Assembly (NCBI GenBank): GCA_020025755.1
Contig: JAHHRO010000040.1
Location: 1-16,613 of the forward strand
Source: Butyricicoccus sp.
GTDB taxonomy: Bacteria > Bacillota > Clostridia > Oscillospirales > Butyricicoccaceae
Direction of reading: 5' to 3'
DNA: 16,613 nt
Below the pieces are notes generated by a model. It had not been told where the DNA came from. It made no database searches and saw only the letters and a program-made list of their open reading frames with translations. The stretch's first letter is position 1. Each line of letters opens with the position of its first letter. The position numbers and the translations under genes are program-made. This document shows positions 5,918 to 13,198 of the stretch, one piece after another.

Positions 5918-6958
5918 TTACCCCCTTGCCCGCATATTTTCGCGCAGACGGCGTACCGCCTCCGGCTGTTCGATCTTTGGAGCACGCGGGTCCAAATACC
6001 ATGTCTTTGCCTTGTGTGTGTCGGAAACATCGAAGAACGGCGGTTCCTTCACAAAGTCGATCGCAAGTGCCTGCTTGTTACGCGGTGCGAAAGCATCGCC
6101 CACGATGGTGGTGTAGAGGTTTGGAGGCGTACCCTCGATAGAGGGCAGATCCTCACCCTTGACACCCAGCTGGGGCAGCGCGGAGAGCAGTGCCCAAGTA
6201 TATGGATGCCATGCATTATAGAAGATCTCGTTGACCAGTCCATACTCGACGATCTGACCGGCATACATGACGGCAACGCGGTCGGCAACATTTGCCACAA
6301 CGCCGAGGTCATGGGTGATGTAGATAACGGTCATGTGCAGTTCCTGCTGCAAGTGACGAATGAGGTCGAGGATCTGCGCCTGAATGGTTACATCAAGTGC
6401 CGTGGTCGGCTCGTCACAAATGAGGATCTGCGGATGGCAGGCAACTGCGATGGCAATAACAACGCGCTGACGCATACCGCCTGAAAACTCATGTGGATAC
6501 TGGTTGTAGCGGCGTTCTGCATCCGAGATACCAACCTTGCGGAGCATTTCGAGTGCCTTCTGCTTGGCTGCCTCGCCCTTGATGCCCTGATGCAGTTCGA
6601 TGCTCTCCTGAATCTGCTTGCCGATTTTTTTGAGTGGGTTCAGGGAAGTCATAGGGTCCTGCATGACCATCGCGATCTTTTTGCCGCGGATGTTGAGCCA
6701 CTGCTGCTCCTTGGTGTACTTGGAAATGTCCTCGCCGTTGTACATGATGCTGCCGCCAACGATCGAGCCGTTGGCGTCCAGCATCCCGACGAAGGACTTT
6801 GTGAATACGGACTTACCGGAACCGGATTCGCCTACGATAGCGAGGGTTTCGCCCTCGTAGAGATCCAGTGAACACTTTCTGATCGCTGTGAGCTTGCGGC
6901 CGCGCAAACTGAACTGGATTTCCACATCTCTAGCAGATAGAATGGGTTCTTTTGCCAT
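5918..6958 (-). CDS. oppD: Oligopeptide ABC transporter ATP-binding protein OppD
   Basis: This 346-residue protein is the partner ATPase of OppF. The start is the ATG at 6958 (MAKEPIL), with GGAGGG nine bases upstream. A frame reaching 7009 would overlap oppC and has no better site. Motifs: Walker A GESGSGKS (43-50), Q100 in VMQDPMTSLNP, signature FSGGMRQR (158-165), Walker B ILICDEP with E183, D-loop TALD, H216 in ITHD. The C-terminal part holds HPYTWALLSALPQL and the cysteine-free end typical of some Firmicute OppD proteins. A gap of 22 bp separates it from oppC. Confidence 0.93.
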   Translation of the reverse strand: MAKEPILSARDVEIQFSLRGRKLTAIRKCSLDLYEGETLAIVGESGSGKSVFTKSFVGMLDANGSIVGGSIMYNGEDISKYTKEQQWLNIRGKKIAMVMQDPMTSLNPLKKIGKQIQESIELHQGIKGEAAKQKALEMLRKVGISDAERRYNQYPHEFSGGMRQRVVIAIAVACHPQILICDEPTTALDVTIQAQILDLIRHLQQELHMTVIYITHDLGVVANVADRVAVMYAGQIVEYGLVNEIFYNAWHPYTWALLSALPQLGVKGEDLPSIEGTPPNLYTTIVGDAFAPRNKQALAIDFVKEPPFFDVSDTHKAKTWYLDPRAPKIEQPEAVRRLRENMRARG

Positions 6959-6980
6959 ATTATGTGTCCCTCCTGTTCTT

Positions 6981-7925
6981 TTAGACGTGATTTCGTGGGT
7001 CGGAAGCATCAGAGAATGCGTTGCCGATCAGATAGAATGTAATGGTGATTACCGAAACGATGATTGCCGGAAATACCAGCAGGTATGGGTAATCGAGGAA
7101 GTAGGAACGCGCATTGCGCAGCAGGATACCCAGCGACGGGGTATTGATATCCAGACCAAGACCCAGATAGGACAGCGTAGACTCCATGCTGATCGTGCCC
7201 GGGATGGACAGCGCAAGACGGAGGATGATAACGCTGATGAGGTAGGGGAGGATATTCTTAACGAGGATGCGCCAGATGTTCGTTCCCAGTGTACGGGAAG
7301 CGAGGTTATACTCACGGTCGCGGTACATCAAAACAAGGTTGCGCACATTACGCGCCATGACGAGCCAGCCAAAGAGGATGAGCGAGACTGCCATGATCTC
7401 AAAGCTCTGACCGATCATGAGCGCGATGAGCGTCATATAGATGATGACCGGAATGTTGGTGATGATGTTATAGACCTCAGTAATGAAGCGGTCGAGCTTG
7501 CGGACATACCCCCACAGGCAGCCGATGGTGATGCCGAGGGCACATTCACCGAGTGCAACGATCAAAGCGAGTTTGATGGAGGTTTGGGACGCATACCAGA
7601 CCTGACACCAATAGTCGCGTCCGATGTTGTCCGTACCGAACCAGTATTCAGCGTTGGGCGCAATAAACGACTTGGTCGAATCGGGAATGAGTTCCTGATA
7701 GTTATATTTTCCGATTGCGAGCGCAATAAAAGAGAAAATAACCAGTGCGATAAAAACGATACTTAAAACAACGGCAGATTTTTTCTTGAGGAAGTTCTGC
7801 CAAACCGATCTCCAATAGGAATATTCCGAATAGCTGACGGTCTCAGCGGCGTCTGGAGAGTATTCAACAAAATGGAAGAGCTCGTCTTCGTTGACGGTTT
7901 CGAGATCTTTCTTCTGATCCTCCAT
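6981..7925 (-). CDS. oppC: Oligopeptide ABC transporter permease OppC
   Basis: This 314-residue channel subunit forms the transmembrane pore with OppB. It has a cytoplasmic N-terminus of about 48 residues, a first helix (about 51-72), the outward FGTDNIGRD segment typical of OppC/DppC, then the binding-protein-dependent transport core. The EAA-type coupling loop is around residues 205-228 (REYNLASRTLGTNIWRI). The conserved YLGLGL and NTPSLGILL segments follow. ATG 7925 directly abuts the oppB stop, and its ribosome binding site (GGAGGGG) lies within the end of oppB, so the two are translationally coupled. Confidence 0.93.
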   Translation of the reverse strand: MEDQKKDLETVNEDELFHFVEYSPDAAETVSYSEYSYWRSVWQNFLKKKSAVVLSIVFIALVIFSFIALAIGKYNYQELIPDSTKSFIAPNAEYWFGTDNIGRDYWCQVWYASQTSIKLALIVALGECALGITIGCLWGYVRKLDRFITEVYNIITNIPVIIYMTLIALMIGQSFEIMAVSLILFGWLVMARNVRNLVLMYRDREYNLASRTLGTNIWRILVKNILPYLISVIILRLALSIPGTISMESTLSYLGLGLDINTPSLGILLRNARSYFLDYPYLLVFPAIIVSVITITFYLIGNAFSDASDPRNHV

Positions 7926-8879
7926 TTATCTTGCCCCTCCTTCTTTGTCAATGAGTGTGATTCTCGGGTCAATGATCATCATGAGAATGTCGCCGAGGAA
8001 TACGCCGATGATGCCAAGGGCAGCATACAGGATTACGAGAACTTGTACAATGTTGGTATCATAGCGGCTGATTGCGTCCGTCATCAGGGGACCCATACCC
8101 GGAACAGAGAAGAAACGCTCTGCGAGCAGGGAACCGGAGATGGTGAGCAAAAGAGAAGCCGGCAGGTACTGCGCGAGGGGAACGAATGCATTGCGGAGAA
8201 CATGCTTGACCATGATTTCCTTGTTCGACATGCCCTTGACACGCGCCAGCTTGATATAGTCCTTGTTGAGCTCGTCGATCATATAGCGGCGCGTCCAGAG
8301 GGCATACCATGCGATCGAGCTCAAGGAGAGACAGACGATCGGCAGGATGCTTGAAGCACCGGCGTTTCGGCTGGAATACATGGAGGGAAGCCCCAAAATA
8401 CGCGAGCCGAATAGTAAGATGAGCGAGTAGGATACAAGGGGGGGCACGGCGTTTACAAAGACGGTATAGGCAGTGCCGGTGTAGTCTAGGATGCGATCCT
8501 TGTGCTTTGCCTGCATGACACCCATGCCGACACCAACTACAAGAGAAATCGCAACGGAAATAAGCCCCAACTGCATGGAGATTCCGAACTTCTTGCTGAT
8601 TACGTCTGTTACAGGTACACCGTTTTGGATTCGGCGGGACTCACCTAAGTCACCCTGAATCAATTGGCCATAAAAACGGAATAACTGCTCGGGAACGGGA
8701 TCGAGCAAGCCTGCAGCCTCGAGCTGTTCCGTGCGCTGCTGTTCGCTGAATTTCATAAGCTGATCTTCAGTGAAGTAGTAGTCGGTCGGAAGCATTCTGA
8801 GCAACAGAAAAACGATCGTGACGACTGTCAAGACTGTTACAACGGATTGTAACAGTCTTTTCACAGTGTATTTAAACAT
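7926..8879 (-). CDS. oppB: Oligopeptide ABC transporter permease OppB
   Basis: This 317-residue protein is the first channel subunit. It starts with the OppB/DppB N-terminus (a basic residue, then a long helix at about 10-29) and an outward region of about 70 residues ending in the conserved LIQGDLGESRR. The helical core follows, with the coupling loop near residues 204-226 (NKDYIKLARVKGMSNKEI). FFSVPGMG and the C-terminal DPRITL are family hallmarks. Only a weak AAGG precedes ATG 8879, so translation may be lower than that of oppA. That fits a need for fewer permeases than binding proteins. It lies 32 bp after oppA. Confidence 0.93.
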   Translation of the reverse strand: MFKYTVKRLLQSVVTVLTVVTIVFLLLRMLPTDYYFTEDQLMKFSEQQRTEQLEAAGLLDPVPEQLFRFYGQLIQGDLGESRRIQNGVPVTDVISKKFGISMQLGLISVAISLVVGVGMGVMQAKHKDRILDYTGTAYTVFVNAVPPLVSYSLILLFGSRILGLPSMYSSRNAGASSILPIVCLSLSSIAWYALWTRRYMIDELNKDYIKLARVKGMSNKEIMVKHVLRNAFVPLAQYLPASLLLTISGSLLAERFFSVPGMGPLMTDAISRYDTNIVQVLVILYAALGIIGVFLGDILMMIIDPRITLIDKEGGAR

Positions 8880-8902
8880 AGAGGGAGATACCTTGAGGGC
8901 TG

Positions 8903-8924
8903 CCTTGCAGATTATTCTGCAAGG
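8903..8924 (-). promoter_or_regulatory. Intercistronic hairpin at the oppA stop codon
   Basis: CCTTGCAG and CTGCAAGG form a perfect 8-bp stem. The 6-base loop contains the oppA TAA (8912-8914). No T-run follows on the minus strand, so it is not a simple terminator. Such hairpins often protect the upstream mRNA or damp downstream expression in binding-protein operons. That role is inferred here. Confidence 0.5.
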
Positions 8925-10855
8925 ATCGCCTTCATATCATCCACAGTATAGCCGTCTGCGGAAGATCTGATATTCTTGAGCTTGTCGTTGCAGATGCCGT
9001 ATGGTGCCTGCATCTTGTCATGGATGTTGAACTTGGTCAGGCAGTAACCCATATCGTAGTTGGTCGGCAGAACGAGACAGTGGTCGATGAGGTATGCCTC
9101 AGCCTCAGCGAAGGCATCATAACGCTTGTCGAGGTCGTCGGTGATGGCGTCTGCCTTTTCCACGAGTGCGGTGTATTCCTTGAACTGTGCGATGAGCTCC
9201 TTGGTCGCTGGGGTCTCCTGAACGTCATTGATGTTCTCGTAGTGGGTCGCATAGTATGCGTTGTCATCATCTACGATAAGCTGTGCCAGATAGTTGAGTG
9301 GATCGCCATAGTCTGCGCCCCAGCCGCTGCCGATGAAGGATGCAACGCGAGGGGTTGCGACCTCCTTGCTGAGCGAGGAAACGAAGGTCTTGATGTTGAG
9401 CTGCACATAATCATTGCCAAGGCTGCTCTCGATTGCGTTCTTGAGCACGTTTGCGCTGTCGAGTGCGGTCTGGCTCTTTGCAGAGATGTAGTAGTCGATG
9501 CCGACCGGGAAGGTAACGCCCTGTGCGGACAGCTCCTGCATAGCCTTTTCCTTGTACTCGTTGCCCTTTGCGGCATCCAGACGGATCGGTGTATTGCCGT
9601 CAGACTCGCCCAGCTTGAGCTTGTCATGCACGAGCTTTACATAGTCCTTGCCGTCCGAGGTGGAAACCAGACCCTTCATGGTGTAGTAGTTGTTCTCTAC
9701 CTTGAATGGGTCGATCGCGTTGAAACGCTTGAGATAGTTGGTCAGATCCAGACCGTAGTAGAGGCTCTTACGGAAGGACTCGTTTGCAATAGCGGTGTTC
9801 CAGTTTACGTCCGGCTTGCCGTCTTCCTTGTTCTTGTTGTAGTTCCAGTGGAACTGGAAGGAGAACTTGAGCGGCAGTGCGTCTACCATGTAGTTGTGGA
9901 ACTTGTGGTTCTTGTCGCCGCTGATGGTCTTGACGTTGCTCTCGGTCAGGTCAACATAGTCAACATCACCGGACTCAAAAAGCTGGTATGCAACATCGTT
10001 GGACTCGACCATTTTAAAGGTGACGGTATCGAAACGCTGGGACTCGGTATCCCAGTACTTGTCATTTTTGGTGAAGATCTTCTCGTTGTCCTGAATGTAC
10101 TCGGTCATGGTGTAGCAGCCGTTGTACCACATGTTCTCGTTGTTCATGGCAGCAACTGCGTCTGCACCGCCCAGTTCATCTACCATTGCCTGAGACATCG
10201 GGTAGAGAGAAGCGTATGTTGCGAGGGTATCGAAGTAAGGCTTTGCGGTGCGGCAGGTGTAGACAACGGTATGGTCGTCTGGGGTTGCAATGCCGACCAT
10301 TTCGAGGAACTTGGAGCCTTCACCGGCGGTCAGTGCCTTTGCCTCTGCTTCAGGGAGAGACTTGGTATACTCGTAGTACTCCTCAGCACCCTTGATCATG
10401 TCGATCGGCATGGAGGTGTTAGAGGACTGATTCTTATGATAGTTCAGAACCCATTCCAGACCGGTTGCGAAGTCCTGTGCAACGCAGTCTGCCTTTTCGT
10501 TCTGGTTCATATCTACCCACTTGACACCATCGCGCAGCTTGAATGTCCAAGTTACGCCGTTATCCTCGGTGCCCCACTCGGTTGCGAGCGCAGGAACGAG
10601 GTTGCCCTTGGAGTCATGCTCCAGCAGACCGTCTACCAGATTGGTCAGGTTCTCGAAATCCTCGTTTCTCTGAGAGTAGAGTATGTTGAAGGTTTCAAGT
10701 TCACGGGTCGCCAGCTTTGGAATGACCAGATCATTGATTTCGTTGCCGTCGCCGCCGGCAGAAGAACCACCGCCGGAACCACCGTTGGAACAGCCGCCCA
10801 GAACGACACCGGTTGCGAGCATCAGTGCAAGTGTTTTAGAAACTTTGTTTGTCAT
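8912..10855 (-). CDS. oppA: Oligopeptide-binding lipoprotein OppA
   Basis: This 647-residue extracellular solute-binding protein (family 5) captures peptides and hands them to OppB/OppC. The signal peptide has a lipobox VLGGC with lipidated C22, followed by a flexible Gly/Ser linker (about 23-36). The mature domain shows family features near its start: NLVDGLLEHD, a GNLVPALATEW region and TWTFKLRDGVKW. GGGAGGA stands upstream of ATG 10855. It is the first gene of the operon and longer than typical OppA (about 540-600 residues). Peptide length preference cannot be told from the sequence. Confidence 0.93.
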   Translation of the reverse strand: MTNKVSKTLALMLATGVVLGGCSNGGSGGGSSAGGDGNEINDLVIPKLATRELETFNILYSQRNEDFENLTNLVDGLLEHDSKGNLVPALATEWGTEDNGVTWTFKLRDGVKWVDMNQNEKADCVAQDFATGLEWVLNYHKNQSSNTSMPIDMIKGAEEYYEYTKSLPEAEAKALTAGEGSKFLEMVGIATPDDHTVVYTCRTAKPYFDTLATYASLYPMSQAMVDELGGADAVAAMNNENMWYNGCYTMTEYIQDNEKIFTKNDKYWDTESQRFDTVTFKMVESNDVAYQLFESGDVDYVDLTESNVKTISGDKNHKFHNYMVDALPLKFSFQFHWNYNKNKEDGKPDVNWNTAIANESFRKSLYYGLDLTNYLKRFNAIDPFKVENNYYTMKGLVSTSDGKDYVKLVHDKLKLGESDGNTPIRLDAAKGNEYKEKAMQELSAQGVTFPVGIDYYISAKSQTALDSANVLKNAIESSLGNDYVQLNIKTFVSSLSKEVATPRVASFIGSGWGADYGDPLNYLAQLIVDDDNAYYATHYENINDVQETPATKELIAQFKEYTALVEKADAITDDLDKRYDAFAEAEAYLIDHCLVLPTNYDMGYCLTKFNIHDKMQAPYGICNDKLKNIRSSADGYTVDDMKAILAE

Positions 10856-10905
10856 GAAGAATCCTCCCTTTCTTTCTCATAGCTTCTGAAATGAAGATCA
10901 TCCGG

Positions 10906-10947
10906 TTTCCGTGGTGCATCGAATTGAGGAAAGCGTGATGCCGGAAA
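10906..10947 (-). promoter_or_regulatory. Hairpin in the oppA leader
   Basis: TTTCCG plus GCATC (10906-10920, with a TGGT bulge) pairs with GATGC-CGGAAA (10937-10947), giving 11 base pairs about 50 bases upstream of the oppA start. It lies in the long leader and could affect mRNA stability or translation. No known riboswitch class is recognised. Confidence 0.3.
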
Positions 10948-11062
10948 GCGGAGATTTTATTGAAACCTGCATACGATCCGATCGCGTCTGCAAACGATAT
11001 GGACAAATGCGATTTTGGATCGACAGCTATTTTGTCGTTTGCTGGTTCAATAATTACTATCA

Positions 11063-11091
11063 AGGATAACAGATATCCTATGAACTGTCAA
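11063..11091 (-). promoter_or_regulatory. Candidate opp operon promoter with inverted repeat over -10
   Basis: On the minus strand TTGACA (11086-11091), a 17-base spacer and TATCCT (11063-11068) form a sigma-70-type promoter. AGGATA-N5-TATCCT (11063-11079) is a perfect inverted repeat covering the -10 and part of the spacer, a plausible operator. The leader would be about 200 nt. A second -10-like TATAAA lies at 11136-11141. Confidence 0.5.
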
Positions 11092-11468
11092 TCTAACTAC
11101 TTGCCGCCGCGGTTTCAGCGGAATCCTATGTGCAATTTATACAAAACTATTGCAATAACCGAAAAATCCTTTCCAAATTCACCAGAGTACAGCAAAATTT
11201 AGTTGGAAACATAGAAAATTTTCGGCATGGAAAGTTTTTAAAAGTGATTTTCTCAGAAAGAACATTGTATATGAGCGGTGGACTTCTTGAAAATTTTATA
11301 AGTTTTTCACATAATCGGCTAAAAAGTCATCCTGTTTTTTGGTCGTTTTATTTGTTGATTTTTCTCCTTATGCAATTTCACCATTGTAAAATTTTAAAAT
11401 TTTTGGGAAAGAGATCGGCAAAGCGGCAGAGAGGGTCAGACATATTTTGGAGATATACGGACAGGTGT
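11092..11468. other. AT-rich intergenic stretch, no gene seen
   Basis: This stretch upstream of the opp promoter is clearly more AT-rich than its surroundings between about 11120 and 11420, with runs such as AAAATTTTAAAATTTTT near 11390. Open frames cross it but show no ribosome binding site, domain or plausible composition. It could be promoter-upstream DNA or the scar of lost sequence. Confidence 0.4.
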
Positions 11469-11567
11469 TTTTGTCACGCGGACAAAATGGATCTGCTCCT
11501 GCTGCAGATCGCTGTGAAGCGGCTGTAAAACTCAGGTTTACGGGAAACGCGTGGTGGTTTGCGTTTC
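11469..11567. other. Cluster of four consecutive short hairpins
   Basis: Four inverted repeats follow each other within 99 bases: TTTTGTC/GACAAAA (11469-11487), GATCTGC/GCAGATC (11490-11510), GTAAA/TTTAC (11525-11541) and GAAACGC/GCGTTTC (11544-11567). No gene is recognised here. This may be a structured RNA, a small mobile-element remnant, or chance. Confidence 0.35.
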
Positions 11568-11707
11568 AGTTAAATGGTTTGCCTATGGGCTGTCTGCAAA
11601 ATCGAAACTTTGCCTTTCCCCAGATCGCACACCCGTTGCCGCGTGTCCGTATTCCATCGCCCGAAAAATGGCGCAGCTGCACAAGATGCATCCTTGTCGT
11701 GTCAAAA

Positions 11708-11736
11708 TTGATTGCCGTGTGCAGTGGGGATATACT
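11708..11736 (+). promoter_or_regulatory. Candidate promoter upstream of the GNAT gene
   Basis: TTGATT (11708-11713) and TATACT (11731-11736) are 17 bases apart. Transcription from here would give a leader of about 140 nt before the acetyltransferase gene. Confidence 0.4.
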
Positions 11737-11836
11737 ATATATAATGTAGGGACAGGGGACAATAGACCAAAAATTCTTTTTTCTGATGAAGCGATGAAGA
11801 AAAAAATACCCTCTATATTTTGCGCATAGGATGCGG

Positions 11837-11842
11837 TATAAT
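11837..11842 (+). promoter_or_regulatory. Perfect -10 box TATAAT close to the GNAT gene
   Basis: A consensus -10 lies about 40 bases before ATG 11883. The -35 position holds only a weak AT-rich match, so it might need an activator or be secondary to 11708-11736. Confidence 0.35.
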
Positions 11843-11882
11843 CAAGGCAGACAACAGATCGAAGAAAATGGAGGTGCATGAT

Positions 11883-12389
11883 ATGGAGTTTAGAAAGGTA
11901 TGTGCAGGCGAGTTGGAGGCGGTACAGCATATTTACCGTGCGATCTGCCAGCGTATGCACGAGAACAAAATTCAAATCTGGGACGAGATCTATCCCTGCC
12001 AGTATCTGGCAGAGGATCTTGCAAGCGATCGTCTATATATGCTCATGGAGCAGGGCGAGATCCTATCTGCGCTCGCGCTCTGTCCGGCAAGTGAGGGCGT
12101 GGAGCAGGTCAAATGGATGGAGGACACGGACAATGTCATGTACCTCAATCGGTTGGGCGTGAACGTTGCCCACGCCAAGCGCGGCATCGGCAGCCTGATG
12201 CTGGACAAGGCAAAGGCGCAGGCAAAGAAGCTGGGCGCACGGTATCTCCGGCTGTTTGTAGTCGATTTCAATACGCCAGCCGTGCGGCTCTATGAGAAAA
12301 ACGGCTTTGCCAGAGCACAGGGACGGTATGACATGACCTTGGAGGACGGCAGGGTGCTGCGGCAGTATGGCTATGAGGTCAGGCTGTAA
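11883..12389 (+). CDS. GNAT-family N-acetyltransferase
   Basis: This 168-residue protein probably transfers an acetyl group from acetyl-CoA to an amine; the substrate is unknown. ATG 11883 is chosen because GGAGGTG (11870-11876) stands six bases before it. The GNAT core is visible: a first helix around residues 9-27, strand and motif A with LGVNVAHAKRGIGSLMLDKAKAQA near 92-115 (R/Q-x-x-G-x-G/A-type loop as KRGIGSLML), and motif B LFVVDFNTPAVRLYEKNGF near 122-140. That last part is the usual N-x-x-A-x-x-x-Y-x-x-x-GF signature. It lies 30 bp upstream of the next gene, likely in one operon. Confidence 0.88.
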   Translation: MEFRKVCAGELEAVQHIYRAICQRMHENKIQIWDEIYPCQYLAEDLASDRLYMLMEQGEILSALALCPASEGVEQVKWMEDTDNVMYLNRLGVNVAHAKRGIGSLMLDKAKAQAKKLGARYLRLFVVDFNTPAVRLYEKNGFARAQGRYDMTLEDGRVLRQYGYEVRL

Positions 12390-12419
12390 GACAACCTGTA
12401 AAATAGGAGGTATCAGGAT

Positions 12420-12926
12420 ATGGCTATGATTCAGGGCAGCTTGTACTGTGTGGAGGTCGTGCAGTTCATCGAACGGCAAACATCATATTTCTGCATTTGG
12501 TACAGCGCAGACAAGGACGCTCTCCTGACCGCAGAGGGCAGCCTGCTATGCTTTGATACGGCGGCACAGGCACAGTCCGCGGCGCAGGCACAGTTTCCGG
12601 CGTATGAGAAGATCGTGGCGTGTGAGCCATACGATCTTGACCAGCTCGCGCAGATGATAGAGCACCGGCTTGCACTTGACCCCTCTTTTGTCCTGACGAT
12701 GTGGAACCTGATGGGCGATGTGGCAGGAAGTCTGGGGCTACCGTTTGCAGGAAGCAGCCGCACGGCTCTGATCGACGGCATTTATGACAAGCTGTTTTTT
12801 GGAAACAATTTGCCTGCGATGCATGCGCCGACCTATGTGCCGGTATTTACGGAGAGGGAACGCCGCAAGCTGGACAAAATTTTGCAGGATGGATCAAACA
12901 TGATAAAAAATGCGCTGCATGCCTGA
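12420..12926 (+). CDS. Hypothetical soluble protein
   Basis: This 168-residue protein matches no family known to me. ATG 12420 follows AGGAGGT (12405-12411) by eight bases. There is no signal peptide or membrane helix. The N-terminal third looks like beta strands (SLYCVEVVQFI, SYFCIWYS), followed by an Ala/Gln-rich helix (TAAQAQSAAQAQF). The C-terminal half is helical with WNLMGDVAGSLGL around residues 99-111 and a charged ERERRKLDKIL near the end. The short distance to the acetyltransferase gene suggests co-expression. The end (ALHA) is followed directly by TGATTTTTTT, but no clear terminator stem is visible. Confidence 0.75.
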   Translation: MAMIQGSLYCVEVVQFIERQTSYFCIWYSADKDALLTAEGSLLCFDTAAQAQSAAQAQFPAYEKIVACEPYDLDQLAQMIEHRLALDPSFVLTMWNLMGDVAGSLGLPFAGSSRTALIDGIYDKLFFGNNLPAMHAPTYVPVFTERERRKLDKILQDGSNMIKNALHA

Positions 12927-13198
12927 TTTTTTTGCATCCTTTGCGGCGTGAAGCCAGCTGAAATCGTAAAAAAGAGCGGAGACCCAAGCGCAGGATGACT
13001 AAGCCGCGCCCAATGCGGACAACCTATCCTGTATGTATGTGCGCAACGCCTGCTTCACAAAAGGACAGAACTGGATAAAAACTTCCCACATCCGCGATTT
13101 TGTAAATGGCGCAGCGATGAAAAATACGGTAAGATAACGGTATACAAACGAAATACCCTTGGAACGGATATTGAATTTTAGAAAGGCGGTCACTCTCT

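Noticed and set aside
6959..7009. Longer oppD start at 7009
   Set aside because: It overlaps oppC; the ATG at 6958 has GGAGGG at proper distance and the normal OppD N-terminus.
9020..10882. 620-codon open frame on + opposite oppA
   Set aside because: It mirrors the codon pattern of oppA, has no ribosome binding site or recognisable domain, and oppA is certain.
11275..11305. CodY-like box (AATTTTC-type half-site) upstream of opp
   Set aside because: Only one half matches well and it lies about 200 bp from the predicted promoter; AT-rich DNA gives such matches by chance.
11130..11528. 132-codon + frame in the gene-free region
   Set aside because: No ribosome binding site, composition typical of AT-rich noncoding DNA, no domain.
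11447..11749. 100-codon + frame across the hairpin cluster (also the one at 11551-11829)
   Set aside because: No ribosome binding site or known family; overlapping frames are equally open. The hairpins are the stronger signal.
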